Below, in pieces: positions 39,590 to 48,189 of a stretch of 64,000 nucleotides of DNA. The DNA comes from Candidatus Thiosymbion sp. (GTDB taxonomy: Bacteria > Pseudomonadota > Gammaproteobacteria > Chromatiales > Chromatiaceae). The notes under the pieces are model-generated. The model was given only the letters and a program-made list of their open reading frames with translations. It made no database searches and had not been told where the DNA came from. The DNA lies in NCBI GenBank assembly GCA_018435665.1, contig JAHDND010000051.1, forward strand, positions 1 to 64,000. The letters run 5' to 3'. The first letter of the stretch is position 1; the number at the start of each line of letters is the position of its first letter. A program made the translations under genes and the position numbers.

Positions 39590-39868
39590 AGGCAGCGTAC
39601 CGGAATGGCTCGAGCGAAGGGTGAGATCTGACCGCCGGACTGGGCGGCCATGTTCAGGGCCGGGTAGGCGTCGTTCTCGCAGGCCAGGGTCAGGATGCGG
39701 GGCTTCTCGGAGAACTCATCCGGCATGTCCACGGCCTTGATCTGCCGACCGATGCTGTCGACGGAGTCGTTCTCGAAGGAGATGACGCGCAACGGGCAGG
39801 CGCCCATGCAGGTGCCGCAGCGGTGACAACGGGAATCGTTGAACTGCGAGTAACGTTGTTTGTCCTCG
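39590..39868 (-). pseudogene. Partial duplicate of qmoB
   Basis: This 279-bp stretch is nearly identical to 43940-44220 inside qmoB, in the same orientation. It encodes CHRCGTCMGACPLRVISFEN, KAVDMPDEFSEKPRIL and AYPALNMAAQSGGQISPFAR, differing at a few residues. Homology stops abruptly at both ends, leaving only the second ferredoxin motif and the first part of the MvhD-like domain. Read in frame it is joined to unrelated residues at both ends. It is a dead copy, not a second gene. Confidence 0.85.
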
Positions 39869-39929
39869 TGTATCGAAAGGCCAGGCACCCCAAGGGGCGT
39901 CAGGGCAGAGGATGGAATGGAGCAATGCG

Positions 39930-40835
39930 ATGATCACCGACGATAAAACCCCAATCATCTCTCATCAGGCAGAGGGCACGGGGCTGGACCTGGAGGCTAT
40001 TCGTGCCCGATTAATAGCCAACCAGGATCAGCTCAAATTACCATTGGGGGAAACACTTAACCTCCTTGACCAACTCGCGGCATTCGAATTGGGTAGGTTT
40101 TTGTTGCGCCATCGCGGGCTGAACGGCTACTGGACGGCCTATCTGATTCTCCAGGGTCCGCACCGGCAGGACCTTTCACCGTTGGAACAGTGGATACTCC
40201 ACCGTGCGCCGGTCTTTCGCGCGACACGGGAACGCTTTTTTATATTTCAGCGCTTGATTCAGGAACGGCTGCGCCCTGACATGTCCTTGGCATCGATTCC
40301 CTGTGGATTGATGGATGACCTGCTGTCGCTTGATTATTCGATGACTCCGAATGTCCGACTGACCGGCATCGACCTGGATGCCGAAACCCTATCCCAAGCC
40401 CAGACTCAGGCCGCCGCCAAAGCGAACCCTCCAGCCGTATCCTTCCTGCAGAGAAACGCCTGGCAGCTGGAAGTGATGGCAGCCTTCGATTTGATCGCCA
40501 GCAACGGATTGAATATCTACGAGCCGGATGACCCGACCGTGATCAAACTCTATCGTCAGTTTCAGCGAGCCCTGAAACCCAAAGGCGTTTTGATCACCAG
40601 CTTTTTGACGCCGCCACCGGTCCTGACCAAGGACTCTCTCTGGAAAGACACCCCTGTCGAGGACCTGCGCCAGCAAGCCGCCATTTTTGGGGATATCATC
40701 GGGGCAAAATGGCAGGTCTTCAGAACCGAGCCCCAAATGCGGGAACATTTCGATCAGGCGGGGCTGGATGTTCAGGACATCATCTATGATAGCCAGGCCA
40801 TGTTTCCAACCATCATAGCGGAGAAAAGGGGATAG
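39930..40835 (+). CDS. SAM-dependent methyltransferase-like protein
   Basis: 301 residues from ATG 39930, with GGAG seven bases upstream; ATG 39912 would add six residues. The SAM-binding Rossmann region is divergent: SIPCGLMDDLLSLDY replaces the usual motif I, then LTGIDLDAETLSQAQ gives the acidic residue of motif II and FLQRNAW, FDLIASNGLNIYEPD follow. The N-terminal 100 residues are helical. The substrate is unknown. GC content is visibly lower than in neighbouring genes, as for the next gene, so the pair may be acquired. Ends at a bidirectional terminator. Confidence 0.75.
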   Translation: MITDDKTPIISHQAEGTGLDLEAIRARLIANQDQLKLPLGETLNLLDQLAAFELGRFLLRHRGLNGYWTAYLILQGPHRQDLSPLEQWILHRAPVFRATRERFFIFQRLIQERLRPDMSLASIPCGLMDDLLSLDYSMTPNVRLTGIDLDAETLSQAQTQAAAKANPPAVSFLQRNAWQLEVMAAFDLIASNGLNIYEPDDPTVIKLYRQFQRALKPKGVLITSFLTPPPVLTKDSLWKDTPVEDLRQQAAIFGDIIGAKWQVFRTEPQMREHFDQAGLDVQDIIYDSQAMFPTIIAEKRG

Positions 40836-40873
40836 GCGCAGCGCCTTGGGCGCCCAATCCGCGCACCGATACG

Positions 40874-40902
40874 AAAAAGGGCGTCATGAGGGCGCCCTTT
40901 TT
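40874..40902. terminator. Bidirectional intrinsic terminator
   Basis: AAAAAGGGCG (40874-40883) pairs with CGCCCTTTTT (40893-40902), nine-base loop; T-run follows on the plus strand and the A-run gives a T-run on the minus strand. It serves the methyltransferase gene (rightward) and the binding-protein gene (leftward). Confidence 0.88.
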
Positions 40903-40927
40903 TTAATTTGGCTTGGTTATCGACCGA

Positions 40928-41935
40928 TTAAAACGGATACTCAGTCGCGTTATGCTTGTCGACAATGATCCAGGCGGACCCATACCAGGTTGTTGGATTC
41001 TCGGGGCTTTGTCGCAGGCTTTCGTAACCCGGAAGGCCAAGATCCATGCCGGGCTTCAAGGCCTTGCCATCAACCAGCAGGTCAGCGACCGTCATGATCG
41101 CTTTGCCCGCGACTACCGGATCCCAGAAGAAAATCTTGTCAATTGCGCCCGTCTTCAAATACTCCCCCGCCAGTGACGGAATGGAGGTCCCCATGACGCA
41201 AATCCTGTCGTTCAGACCCAGTTCTTCAACCGCGCGACCAACACCGACGACACTGGCGGCGGATGAGCTTTGAATACCCTTCAAATCTGGGTGACGCTTG
41301 AGCAGTTCCTTTGCCTTCTCATAGGCGGTATCCGTATTTTCCAGGGACTCAATGGGGTCCTCAACCCGTGAGATATTTGGATACCGAGCCTGCGCCCTTG
41401 CCAGGGAACTCGTGACCCATTGCATATGGCTTTCCGCAGTTACATGTCCCACGAAGGCTGCATACTTGCCCGAACCACCCATACATTCAGCCAAGTGGTC
41501 CATCATGGTTTCACCATAAGCCACATTGTCGAATGCCTCGATATCCGCATCGGCGTTCTTTTGACTTGGCGCCTCATGGGTGACAACCTTGATCGCTGCC
41601 GCCTGGGCCTTCGCGAAAGCGCCTTCAAGGGATTCGGGTGAGTTGGGGATTACCGTGATCGCGGTTACGCTCTGATCAATAAGCTCTTCAACGAGCTTTA
41701 CCTGCTTTTCCGGGGTCGCGTCGTCCGCGCCTATCTGCCTTGCCTTGATACCCGTCTCGGCTGACCATTGGGCAATACCCTCTTCCATAAGCTCAAACCA
41801 GCCGATACCCATCAGTTTCACGACGTTGACATATTGCTTGTCACTATCCGGAATGGCGTCTTCCGCGGATACCGCCCAAACGGCTGGAGTCAAGGCGGCC
41901 ACAACGGCAAGGGCAATCAAGCGGGTATATTTCAA
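40928..41935 (-). CDS. Periplasmic sugar-type binding protein (LsrB/RbsB-like)
   Basis: 335 residues with a Sec signal peptide (MKYTRLIALAVVAALTPAVWA). Periplasmic binding protein type 1 fold: VVKLMGIGWFELMEEGIAQW, VTAITVIPNSPESL, KVVTHEAPSQ and a C-terminus ending ATEYPF. The order of motifs resembles AI-2 binding protein LsrB. There are no ABC permease, ATPase or kinase genes nearby, so it is either a scavenged orphan or a sensor-associated binding protein. GC is below the window average, matching the adjacent methyltransferase. Confidence 0.82.
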   Translation of the reverse strand: MKYTRLIALAVVAALTPAVWAVSAEDAIPDSDKQYVNVVKLMGIGWFELMEEGIAQWSAETGIKARQIGADDATPEKQVKLVEELIDQSVTAITVIPNSPESLEGAFAKAQAAAIKVVTHEAPSQKNADADIEAFDNVAYGETMMDHLAECMGGSGKYAAFVGHVTAESHMQWVTSSLARAQARYPNISRVEDPIESLENTDTAYEKAKELLKRHPDLKGIQSSSAASVVGVGRAVEELGLNDRICVMGTSIPSLAGEYLKTGAIDKIFFWDPVVAGKAIMTVADLLVDGKALKPGMDLGLPGYESLRQSPENPTTWYGSAWIIVDKHNATEYPF

Positions 41936-42001
41936 AACAGCCTCCGATGAAGACGTTTTATTCGATGGTTTGAAAACGGTAATTCCAATGCCCTAAAGAA
42001 T

Positions 42002-42020
42002 AGGCCCGCTTGCGCGGGCC
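42002..42020. terminator. Short GC hairpin at the end of the qmo-hdr operon
   Basis: GGCCCGC (42003-42009) pairs with GCGGGCC (42014-42020), loop TTGC. A second small hairpin (TTCCGG/CCGGAA) lies next to it at 42025-42040. On the leftward strand the hairpin is followed by TATTCTTT, a weak U-tract. Confidence 0.6.
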
Positions 42021-42049
42021 TTATTTCCGGAATGCCGGAAAGGACAAAT

Positions 42050-42949
42050 CTACTTAGCCGCCAGGTCGTCCAGGGCCTTGGCGGGGATGATCTGGGCGTT
42101 GAGGGCGGCGTCCTTGGCGCTGCGGCCAAAGGCGACGGCCATCAGGTTGGAGTAGTAGACCACCGGCATCTTGAACTGGGTGCCATAGGTGGCGTTGATC
42201 TCGTCCTGATAGACCTCGACGTTCATCTGGCACACCGGGCAGGGGGTGACGATGAGGTCGGCGCCGTGGTCGTAGGCGGCCTCGATGATGCCCTTGACCA
42301 TCTCCTGGGACTTGGCGGGCTCGGAGAAGGCGAGGGCGCCGCCGCAGCATTGCACCTTCTTCTCGTAACCAGTGAGGGCGTCGCCACCCAGGGCCTCCAC
42401 CAGCTTGTCCAGGTAGCGGGGGTTCTCGTAGGACTCGCCGGCGATGCCGAAGGGCCGGTTGGTCTGGCAGCCGACATAGCCGGCGATCTTGATGCCGGAC
42501 AGGGGCTTCTTGACCTTGGCGGCGATGGTGTCGTAGCCGATGTCCTCGACCAGGACCTCCGCCATGTGCTTGATGGGCGTGGCGTTCTTGAGCTTGAGCC
42601 CGGCCTCCGCCAGGGCGGTGTTGCACTCCGCCAGCAGGGACTGATCCTCATGGAGGCGCTCGGCGGCCTCGCGGGTGGACAACCAGCAGGCGGCGCAGGT
42701 GGCGACGATATCCTGGCCAGCGTTGTGCTGCTCGGACAGGGCGATGTTGCGCGCCGACAGGGTCAGGCGTGGCAGCTCGCCGCCGCCGGCATAGCCGATG
42801 GAGGCGGCGCAGCAGTTCCAGTCCGGGATCTCGTTGAGCTGGATGTCCAACTCCTCGCACATGGTCTGCACCGAGACCAGGTAGTTGGAGGAGGAGGCGC
42901 CCTTCTGGGAGGAGCAGCCGGGATAGAAGGAATATTGTTTCTTGGCCAT
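42050..42949 (-). CDS. hdrB: Heterodisulfide reductase subunit B-like protein
   Basis: 299 residues from ATG 42949. Two CCG-type cysteine domains: NCCAASIGYAGG near residue 47 and QCCGGALAFSEP near residue 200, plus CPVCQMNVE; these hold the noncubane 4Fe-4S clusters of HdrB. Start MAKKQYSFYPGCSSQ is typical. Last gene of qmoA-qmoB-hdrC-hdrB. In sulfur oxidisers lacking a fused QmoC, HdrCB takes its place and is thought to pass electrons from APS/sulfite oxidation to the quinone pool via a membrane partner. Confidence 0.93.
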   Translation of the reverse strand: MAKKQYSFYPGCSSQKGASSSNYLVSVQTMCEELDIQLNEIPDWNCCAASIGYAGGGELPRLTLSARNIALSEQHNAGQDIVATCAACWLSTREAAERLHEDQSLLAECNTALAEAGLKLKNATPIKHMAEVLVEDIGYDTIAAKVKKPLSGIKIAGYVGCQTNRPFGIAGESYENPRYLDKLVEALGGDALTGYEKKVQCCGGALAFSEPAKSQEMVKGIIEAAYDHGADLIVTPCPVCQMNVEVYQDEINATYGTQFKMPVVYYSNLMAVAFGRSAKDAALNAQIIPAKALDDLAAK

Positions 42950-42962
42950 GGGTCTCTCCTCC

Positions 42963-43601
42963 TCAGGCGCCCTGACGGGCGCCATGCTGGGCGATACGGG
43001 CGTCTTCCAGCTCCTGGGCCTTCTGGATGACTTTCTGGAAGCCGCTCAGGTCCTTGACGGCATGGCCGCCGAGGATCTCCATGGGATTCATGCGGCCGGT
43101 CTTCATCATGTTCATGCCCAGCTTCTGCTTCTTGAGGGCGGTCTTGACGCCTTCGCCGAAGCCGTTCATGAAATAGAGGGCCAGGCCCAGCTTGAGCTCG
43201 TTGACGCGCCCCTTCTTCATCAGGTTGTCCCAGAACAACTGGGCGAACTTGGCGGTCGGCTGGTTCTGCGGCACCAGGCCCAGGCGTTTGGCGTAGGTGG
43301 CCAGGCCGTGCATGATGTGGGTGATGGGCAGTTCCCGCGGGCAGCGCACGATGCAGTTGTAGCAGGAGGTGCACATCCACATGGAGTCGGAGGACAGGAC
43401 CTCCTCGCGCTTGCCGGCGCGGATCATCATGAAGATTTCCTGCGGGGGGTGGGCCCAGAACTTGCCGAGGGGGCAGGAGCCGGAGCACACGCCGCACTGC
43501 ATGCACATCTTGACCCACTCGCCCTCCTCGACGTTCGCCTCCACCTCCTTGAGGAAGTTGGTGCGATAGCGTTCGACCATCGCCGTGTTCAGATCGCTCA
43601 T
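42963..43601 (-). CDS. hdrC: Heterodisulfide reductase subunit C-like protein
   Basis: 212 residues. Two 4Fe-4S ferredoxin motifs, CMQCGVCSGSCPLGKF at about residues 38-53 and CTSCYNCIVRCPREL at about 87-101. Soluble; it lacks the haem-b membrane domain fused to this part in QmoC of sulfate reducers. Spaced 13 bases from hdrB and 48 from qmoB, so cotranscribed. Predicted electron relay between QmoAB and HdrB. Confidence 0.93.
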   Translation of the reverse strand: MSDLNTAMVERYRTNFLKEVEANVEEGEWVKMCMQCGVCSGSCPLGKFWAHPPQEIFMMIRAGKREEVLSSDSMWMCTSCYNCIVRCPRELPITHIMHGLATYAKRLGLVPQNQPTAKFAQLFWDNLMKKGRVNELKLGLALYFMNGFGEGVKTALKKQKLGMNMMKTGRMNPMEILGGHAVKDLSGFQKVIQKAQELEDARIAQHGARQGA

Positions 43602-43649
43602 TGTCGGTATTCCTCTCTCCTGGGGCGCGCCGGGGCGCGCCCCAGCTCG

Positions 43650-45935
43650 TCAGAACTTGAAGGGGCTCATGCCGATCTTTTCGACCGTCGCGGCCATGTC
43701 GTTGATGATTTGCGGGGCCCGCTGGACGTCGGTGATGGCGACCTCGTAGACCTGGATGCGCTCTTGCTCCAGGTTGAGCTGCTGGAGGGTGTCTCCCACC
43801 TTGCTCAGGCGCTCGGCGGCCATCTTGGAGCCGCGCACGAAGTGGCACTGGTAGTCGTCGTCACGGCGGCAGCCCATGAGGACGATGCCGTCATAGCCCG
43901 AGTTGAGGGCGTCGGTGATCCAGGACAGGCTAACCGAGCCCAGGCAACGCACCGGAATGACACGGGCGAAGGGCGAGATCTGACCGCCGGACTGGGCGGC
44001 CATGTCCAGGGCCGGGTAGGCGTCGTTCTCGCAGGCCAGGGCCAGGATGCGCGGCTTCTCGGAGAACTCGTCCGGCATGTCCACGGCCTTGATCTGCTGG
44101 CCGATGCTGTCGATGGAGTAGTTCTCGAAGGAGATGACACGGACCGGGCAGGCGCCCATGCAGGTGCCACAGCGCCGGCAGCGGGACTCGTTGAACTGCG
44201 GATACTTCTGCTCGTCCTCGTTGATGGCGCCGAAGGGGCATTCCACGGTGCAGCGCTTGCACTGGGTGCAGCCTTCCTTGCGGAAGGTGGGATAGGAGAG
44301 GTCGCCGACGCGCGGGTGGGCGGCGGCGCCGCGGGCGGCGTTCTCGGCGGCCTGGATGGCCTTGAGGGTGGCGCCGGCGGCATCGTCGATGGCCTGCTTC
44401 ATGTCCATGGGCCGGCGCACGGGACCGGCGGCGTAGATGCCGGTGCGGCGCGTCTCATAGGGGAAGCAGATGAAGTGGGAGTCGACGAAGCCGTGCTTCA
44501 GGTGCGGCAGGTCGGTGCCCTGGCGATAGTCGAGATTGAGGATGGAGGGCGGGGCCACTTCCAGGGCCTTGCGCGCGGCGGCCTTCTCCTCCTCGGTGGG
44601 GGCCTCGTCCACGGCGAGCTGGGCGTAGGGGTCCGGACCCGAGTTGGGCACCTGGCCGGTGGCGAGCACCACCAGGTCGCAGTCCATGGCGGTGTCCTCG
44701 TCCAGGATCAGGTCCTTGAACTTGACCGTCAACTGGCCACCGTTGATGTCCACGGCGCTGGCCTTGCCCTTGGAGAAGGTGACCTGGGCCTGCTGACCGG
44801 CGCGGTAGAAATCCTCGCCGGCGGCCCCGGGGGTGCGCAGGTCATCGAACAGCACGGTGGCGTCGCAGCCCGGGTTCTGGGCCTTGAAGTACATGGCCTG
44901 CTTGATGGACTCGGTGCAGCAGAAGCCGGAGCAGTAGGGCAGGTGCCCCTCCTGGTCCGAGCGTTGGCCGGCGCACTGGATGAAGGCCACCGCCTTGACC
45001 TCCTTGCCGTCGGAGGGGCGCTTGAGGGGCCCGCCGTTGGCGGCCTTGGCCAGGCGCTCCAGCTCGAAGTTGGTGACCACGTCCGGCGACTTGCCGTAGG
45101 CGAATTCCGGCAACTGGCTGGCGTCGTAGGGCTTGTAGTCCGTGGCCTGGACGATGGCGCCGAAGTTCTCGGTGGCCGTGCTGCCGGACTCGACGCTGAT
45201 GTCGGCGGAGAAGCGCCCCGGGGCGCCACTGGTCTTGGTGACTTTGGCGTTGAGATGGACCTTGATTTTTGGATTGCCCTGGACGGCGGCGATCATCTCC
45301 GCCACGCCCGGGTCTTCCGGCTGGGGCAGGGGCGCGGTGCGGGCGTTGGACACCCCGACCGGGGCGGCGCGGAAGGGGACGCGCTTGTAGAGGTCCTTGT
45401 AGACCCCGCCCAGTTCGCCCTCGTCGCACACCAGGTGGACGCCATAGCCGGCCTTGGCCGCCTCCAGGGCGGAGGTCATGGCGGTGACGCCATTGCCCAC
45501 CACCAGCAGGGTGCGGTTGAGGCTCTGCTCGCCGGACCCCGTGGGCTGGGTCATGAAGCGGACCTCGGCGCAGGCCATGCGCACATAGTCGTCCGCCATC
45601 TCCTGGGTGGTCTCCTGGTGCTCGTCGCCCTCGGGACGCAGCCAGATGACGCCCTCGCGCAGGTTGGCGCGGGACATGGCGACCTCGGGGAAGCTGAAGG
45701 CCTCGACCTTGGCGCGCCGCGAGCAGGCGGCGATCATGATGTGGGTGGCGCTGCCGGCGGCGATGTCGTCGCGGATCAGTTGCACGCCCTCGGCGGAGCA
45801 CAGCATGGGGTGCTGCTTGCAGGCGGCCATCTTGCCTTCGCGGGTGGCGATCTGGGTGAGCTGCTTGGCGTCCAGGCGGTCGCCGATGCCACAGCCGGTG
45901 CACAGGTAGCCGGCGAATTTCTTGTCTGCTGCCAT
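43650..45935 (-). CDS. qmoB: QmoB, HdrA-like flavoprotein with ferredoxin and MvhD-like domains
   Basis: 761 residues. N-terminal HdrA-type cysteine segment (GYLCTGCGIGDRLDAKQLTQ), FAD-binding Rossmann motif VVGNGVTAMTSALEAAKAG near residue 150, two 4Fe-4S motifs (CTQCKRCTVECPFG, CRRCGTCMGACPVR) around 560-600, and a C-terminal MvhD/FlpD-like domain (GYDGIVLMGCRRDDDYQCHF). This is the QmoB architecture. With QmoA it exchanges electrons with APS reductase. A partial duplicate of residues around 575-665 lies at 39.6 kb. Confidence 0.95.
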   Translation of the reverse strand: MAADKKFAGYLCTGCGIGDRLDAKQLTQIATREGKMAACKQHPMLCSAEGVQLIRDDIAAGSATHIMIAACSRRAKVEAFSFPEVAMSRANLREGVIWLRPEGDEHQETTQEMADDYVRMACAEVRFMTQPTGSGEQSLNRTLLVVGNGVTAMTSALEAAKAGYGVHLVCDEGELGGVYKDLYKRVPFRAAPVGVSNARTAPLPQPEDPGVAEMIAAVQGNPKIKVHLNAKVTKTSGAPGRFSADISVESGSTATENFGAIVQATDYKPYDASQLPEFAYGKSPDVVTNFELERLAKAANGGPLKRPSDGKEVKAVAFIQCAGQRSDQEGHLPYCSGFCCTESIKQAMYFKAQNPGCDATVLFDDLRTPGAAGEDFYRAGQQAQVTFSKGKASAVDINGGQLTVKFKDLILDEDTAMDCDLVVLATGQVPNSGPDPYAQLAVDEAPTEEEKAAARKALEVAPPSILNLDYRQGTDLPHLKHGFVDSHFICFPYETRRTGIYAAGPVRRPMDMKQAIDDAAGATLKAIQAAENAARGAAAHPRVGDLSYPTFRKEGCTQCKRCTVECPFGAINEDEQKYPQFNESRCRRCGTCMGACPVRVISFENYSIDSIGQQIKAVDMPDEFSEKPRILALACENDAYPALDMAAQSGGQISPFARVIPVRCLGSVSLSWITDALNSGYDGIVLMGCRRDDDYQCHFVRGSKMAAERLSKVGDTLQQLNLEQERIQVYEVAITDVQRAPQIINDMAATVEKIGMSPFKF

Positions 45936-45939
45936 GGAA

Positions 45940-47223
45940 TTAACCCTCCACTCCGGCGGCGCCGTGTACGGCCTGGATGGCGCGCAGCGCCGCGCCGGTG
46001 GCGTGCTGGACCGCCCGGTTCACGTCCAGGGCGTCCGAGGCGCAGCCGGCGGCGAAGACGCCACCGTTGGCCTCGTCGGCCTCGATGAAGCCCTCGCGGT
46101 TCAAGACGATGTCGACCGGGAAGCTGGCCCGGTCTACCGAGGGCGCCATGCCCACGGCCAGGACCACCAGGTCGAAGGTGTCGGCGTAACGGTTGTAGCC
46201 CTCGGTGTCCACGCCATGGACCACCGGGTTGCCCTCCTTGTCGGCGACGATGGAGGCGGGTTTGGACTTGATGAACTTGACCTGCTCGATACCGCGCACC
46301 TTGGCGTAGAAGTCCTCGAAGCGGTCGATGGCGCGCAGGTCGATGTAATAGACGCTCACGTCCGCGTCCGTGCCCCAGGCGTCCGCCACGTAGGTGCATT
46401 GCTTAAGGCTGGCCATGCAGCAGATGCGCGAGCAATGCAGCAGGTGGTTGCGGTCGCGGGAGCCGGCGCACTGGATGAAGGCGACCCTTTTCGCCTCCTT
46501 GCCGTCAGAGGGCCGTACCAGCTTGCCGCCGGTGGGACCCTGGGGATCGGCCAGGCGCTCGAACTCCACCGAGGTGATGACATTGGGGAAGCGGTCATAG
46601 CCGTAGGGCTGAATCTTGGCGGCATCGTAAGGCTGCCAGCCGGTGGCCCAGATGACGGCGCCGCAGGGGAAGTCGACGCTCTCCTCCCGCATGTCCAGGT
46701 CGATGGCGTCATACTTGCAGGCGGCCTTGGCCTGCTCGGCCTCGGGGGTGCCGATCAGGCGCGGGTCGAGGACGTACTGGGCGGGGTGGGCCATGCGGTA
46801 GGGCAGGTAGGCGCCCTTGCGCTTGCCCAGGCCGTAGTTGTACTCGTCGTCGAACTCGCTGCTGACGGCCTTCTCGCACTCGCCGCAGGCGGTGCAGTTG
46901 CCGTTGACGTAGCGCGGGGAAATCCTGACGGTGGCGGTGTAGTTACCCTTCTCGCCCTTGAGCCCCGTGACCTCGGCCATGGTGAGGACGCGCAGGTTGG
47001 GGTTCGTCTTGGCGCGGCGCTGGTTGATCTCCAGGCCACAAGTGGGGAAGCAGAGCTTGGGGAAATACTTGTAGAGCTGGGAGACGCGGCCACCCAGATA
47101 AGGACGCTTTTCAACGAGGACGACCTGTTTGCCAGTCTCGGCGGCCTCGAGGGCGGCGGTCATGCCGCTGATGCCACCACCGACCACCAGAATGGTCTCG
47201 TTGGTTGCGACGACTTCCGTCAT
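45940..47223 (-). CDS. qmoA: QmoA, HdrA-like flavoprotein of the quinone-interacting membrane-bound oxidoreductase complex
   Basis: 427 residues from ATG 47223, preceded by GGAGGAAAG; an in-frame start 13 codons upstream is poorer. FAD motif ILVVGGGISGMTAALEAAE at the N-terminus, then YFPKLCFPTCGLEIN, CTACGECEKAV, and CAGSRDRNHLLHCSRICCM. Shorter than QmoB and without ferredoxin domains, as expected. First gene of the operon qmoA-qmoB-hdrC-hdrB. In purple sulfur bacteria this complex serves sulfite oxidation through APS; aprBA is not in this window. Confidence 0.95.
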   Translation of the reverse strand: MTEVVATNETILVVGGGISGMTAALEAAETGKQVVLVEKRPYLGGRVSQLYKYFPKLCFPTCGLEINQRRAKTNPNLRVLTMAEVTGLKGEKGNYTATVRISPRYVNGNCTACGECEKAVSSEFDDEYNYGLGKRKGAYLPYRMAHPAQYVLDPRLIGTPEAEQAKAACKYDAIDLDMREESVDFPCGAVIWATGWQPYDAAKIQPYGYDRFPNVITSVEFERLADPQGPTGGKLVRPSDGKEAKRVAFIQCAGSRDRNHLLHCSRICCMASLKQCTYVADAWGTDADVSVYYIDLRAIDRFEDFYAKVRGIEQVKFIKSKPASIVADKEGNPVVHGVDTEGYNRYADTFDLVVLAVGMAPSVDRASFPVDIVLNREGFIEADEANGGVFAAGCASDALDVNRAVQHATGAALRAIQAVHGAAGVEG

Positions 47224-47827
47224 GGACTTTCCTCCGTCTAGCGGAATAGGTTTGGCGAACAACCGGACGGTGGCGAGCGAGTGGCCTCCGCCGTTGCCGT
47301 TTTAGCGGACCCCTTGAAAACCGCCCTCCTGGTGATCACTTCAAGGCGCATGGCCAGACCCGGATCTGGTCATGTCTGAAACCAACCTGTCAGAGGTTGC
47401 TCTGGCGCCTTATTCCCGCGGTGCCTTTCATGGATAAAATCCCGCGTCAGGGCGGAATTTTCGCGGGGGCAGGATACCCCTTACCCCCATCAGTCGCTAC
47501 TATCCTTCCGGGATAATTCCCAGTAAGCCAGCCGACTACTCAGTGTTCACAAGGGCATGGGGAGGGCGTATCGGGGTCGGACCGCCTGGCGACGGATGCC
47601 GGGGTCAGAAAAGCGCGTCACCGGGAGTGACTGTCCCCGAGACGGATGTGACCGTGTCGGCTGACCCGGGGCCTTTGGGTTTGCCGCCCCGGCCGCCGGG
47701 AGGATGAGGGTGACCCGGTCAAGCAAGCGGTAAGCGCGCTTGACCGGGTGAGGAGGTGAAAAGGGGCGGGGTTCAACCCCGGTAAGGGATTGCAGCCCGG
47801 GGCGACGGTGAAGCCCCGGCCGTGGTC
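47224..47827 (-). promoter_or_regulatory. 604-bp upstream region of the qmo operon with hairpins
   Basis: No acceptable ORF. It contains TATCC-TTCCG-GGATA (47502-47516), a perfect 12-bp inverted repeat ACCCGGTCAAGC / GCTTGACCGGGT at 47713-47724 and 47738-47749, and shorter stems CGGGGTTCAACCCCG (about 47769) and CCGGGGC...GCCCCGG (about 47797). The promoter of qmoA must lie in the left part. The right part follows the DUF465 stop on the same strand's downstream side, so the 12-bp hairpin may instead belong to an element separating the transcription units. Confidence 0.5.
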
Positions 47828-48067
47828 CTATCCCTTGCGCAGGCGGACGTAGATTTCGTCCTTGAGCTCCGCGCGGCGGAATTTCATGGACTCGATGCTT
47901 TCATCCGCGATGGGGGAACCGCGCTCTTCGAGTTCGCGGATTTCATCATCGAGGGTGTCGTGTCGCTTGACCAGGTCGGCGAAGGTGGCGTCGGTCGCGC
48001 ACAGGGCCTCGAGCTTCTGGTGATATTCCGGAAATTCGTGATCGATGTCGTGGTGCTCGGAAAGCAT
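47828..48067 (-). CDS. DUF465 (YdcH-like) small protein
   Basis: 79 residues from ATG 48067 (MLSEHHDIDHEFPEYHQKL), the usual opening of the family. The rest is a two-helix coiled coil (VKRHDTLDDEIRELEERG, MKFRRAELKDEIYVRLRKG). Function unknown; widespread in proteobacteria. It follows fusA by 122 bases on the same strand. Confidence 0.88.
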   Translation of the reverse strand: MLSEHHDIDHEFPEYHQKLEALCATDATFADLVKRHDTLDDEIRELEERGSPIADESIESMKFRRAELKDEIYVRLRKG

Positions 48068-48189
48068 TTCGCCTCTCACTCAGGTTCAGGGGTGGCAACG
48101 GACCCGATGCGCGAGGCCGGTGCCAGCGGGAGATGAGTCACGCTCGCCGGGCAGGCCGGCGAGCATCCAGCGGAGTCGGGGAACGGGTG

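Noticed and set aside
39590-44220. A composite transposon bounded by the qmoB direct repeats
   Set aside because: No transposase, terminal inverted repeats or target duplications are visible, and one repeat is part of a functional gene.
42942-46088. A 1048-codon open frame on the plus strand opposite hdrC, qmoB and qmoA
   Set aside because: It is antisense to genes with clear motifs; its sequence is low-complexity Gly/Ala/Leu/Val, typical of the complementary frame of GC-rich coding DNA.
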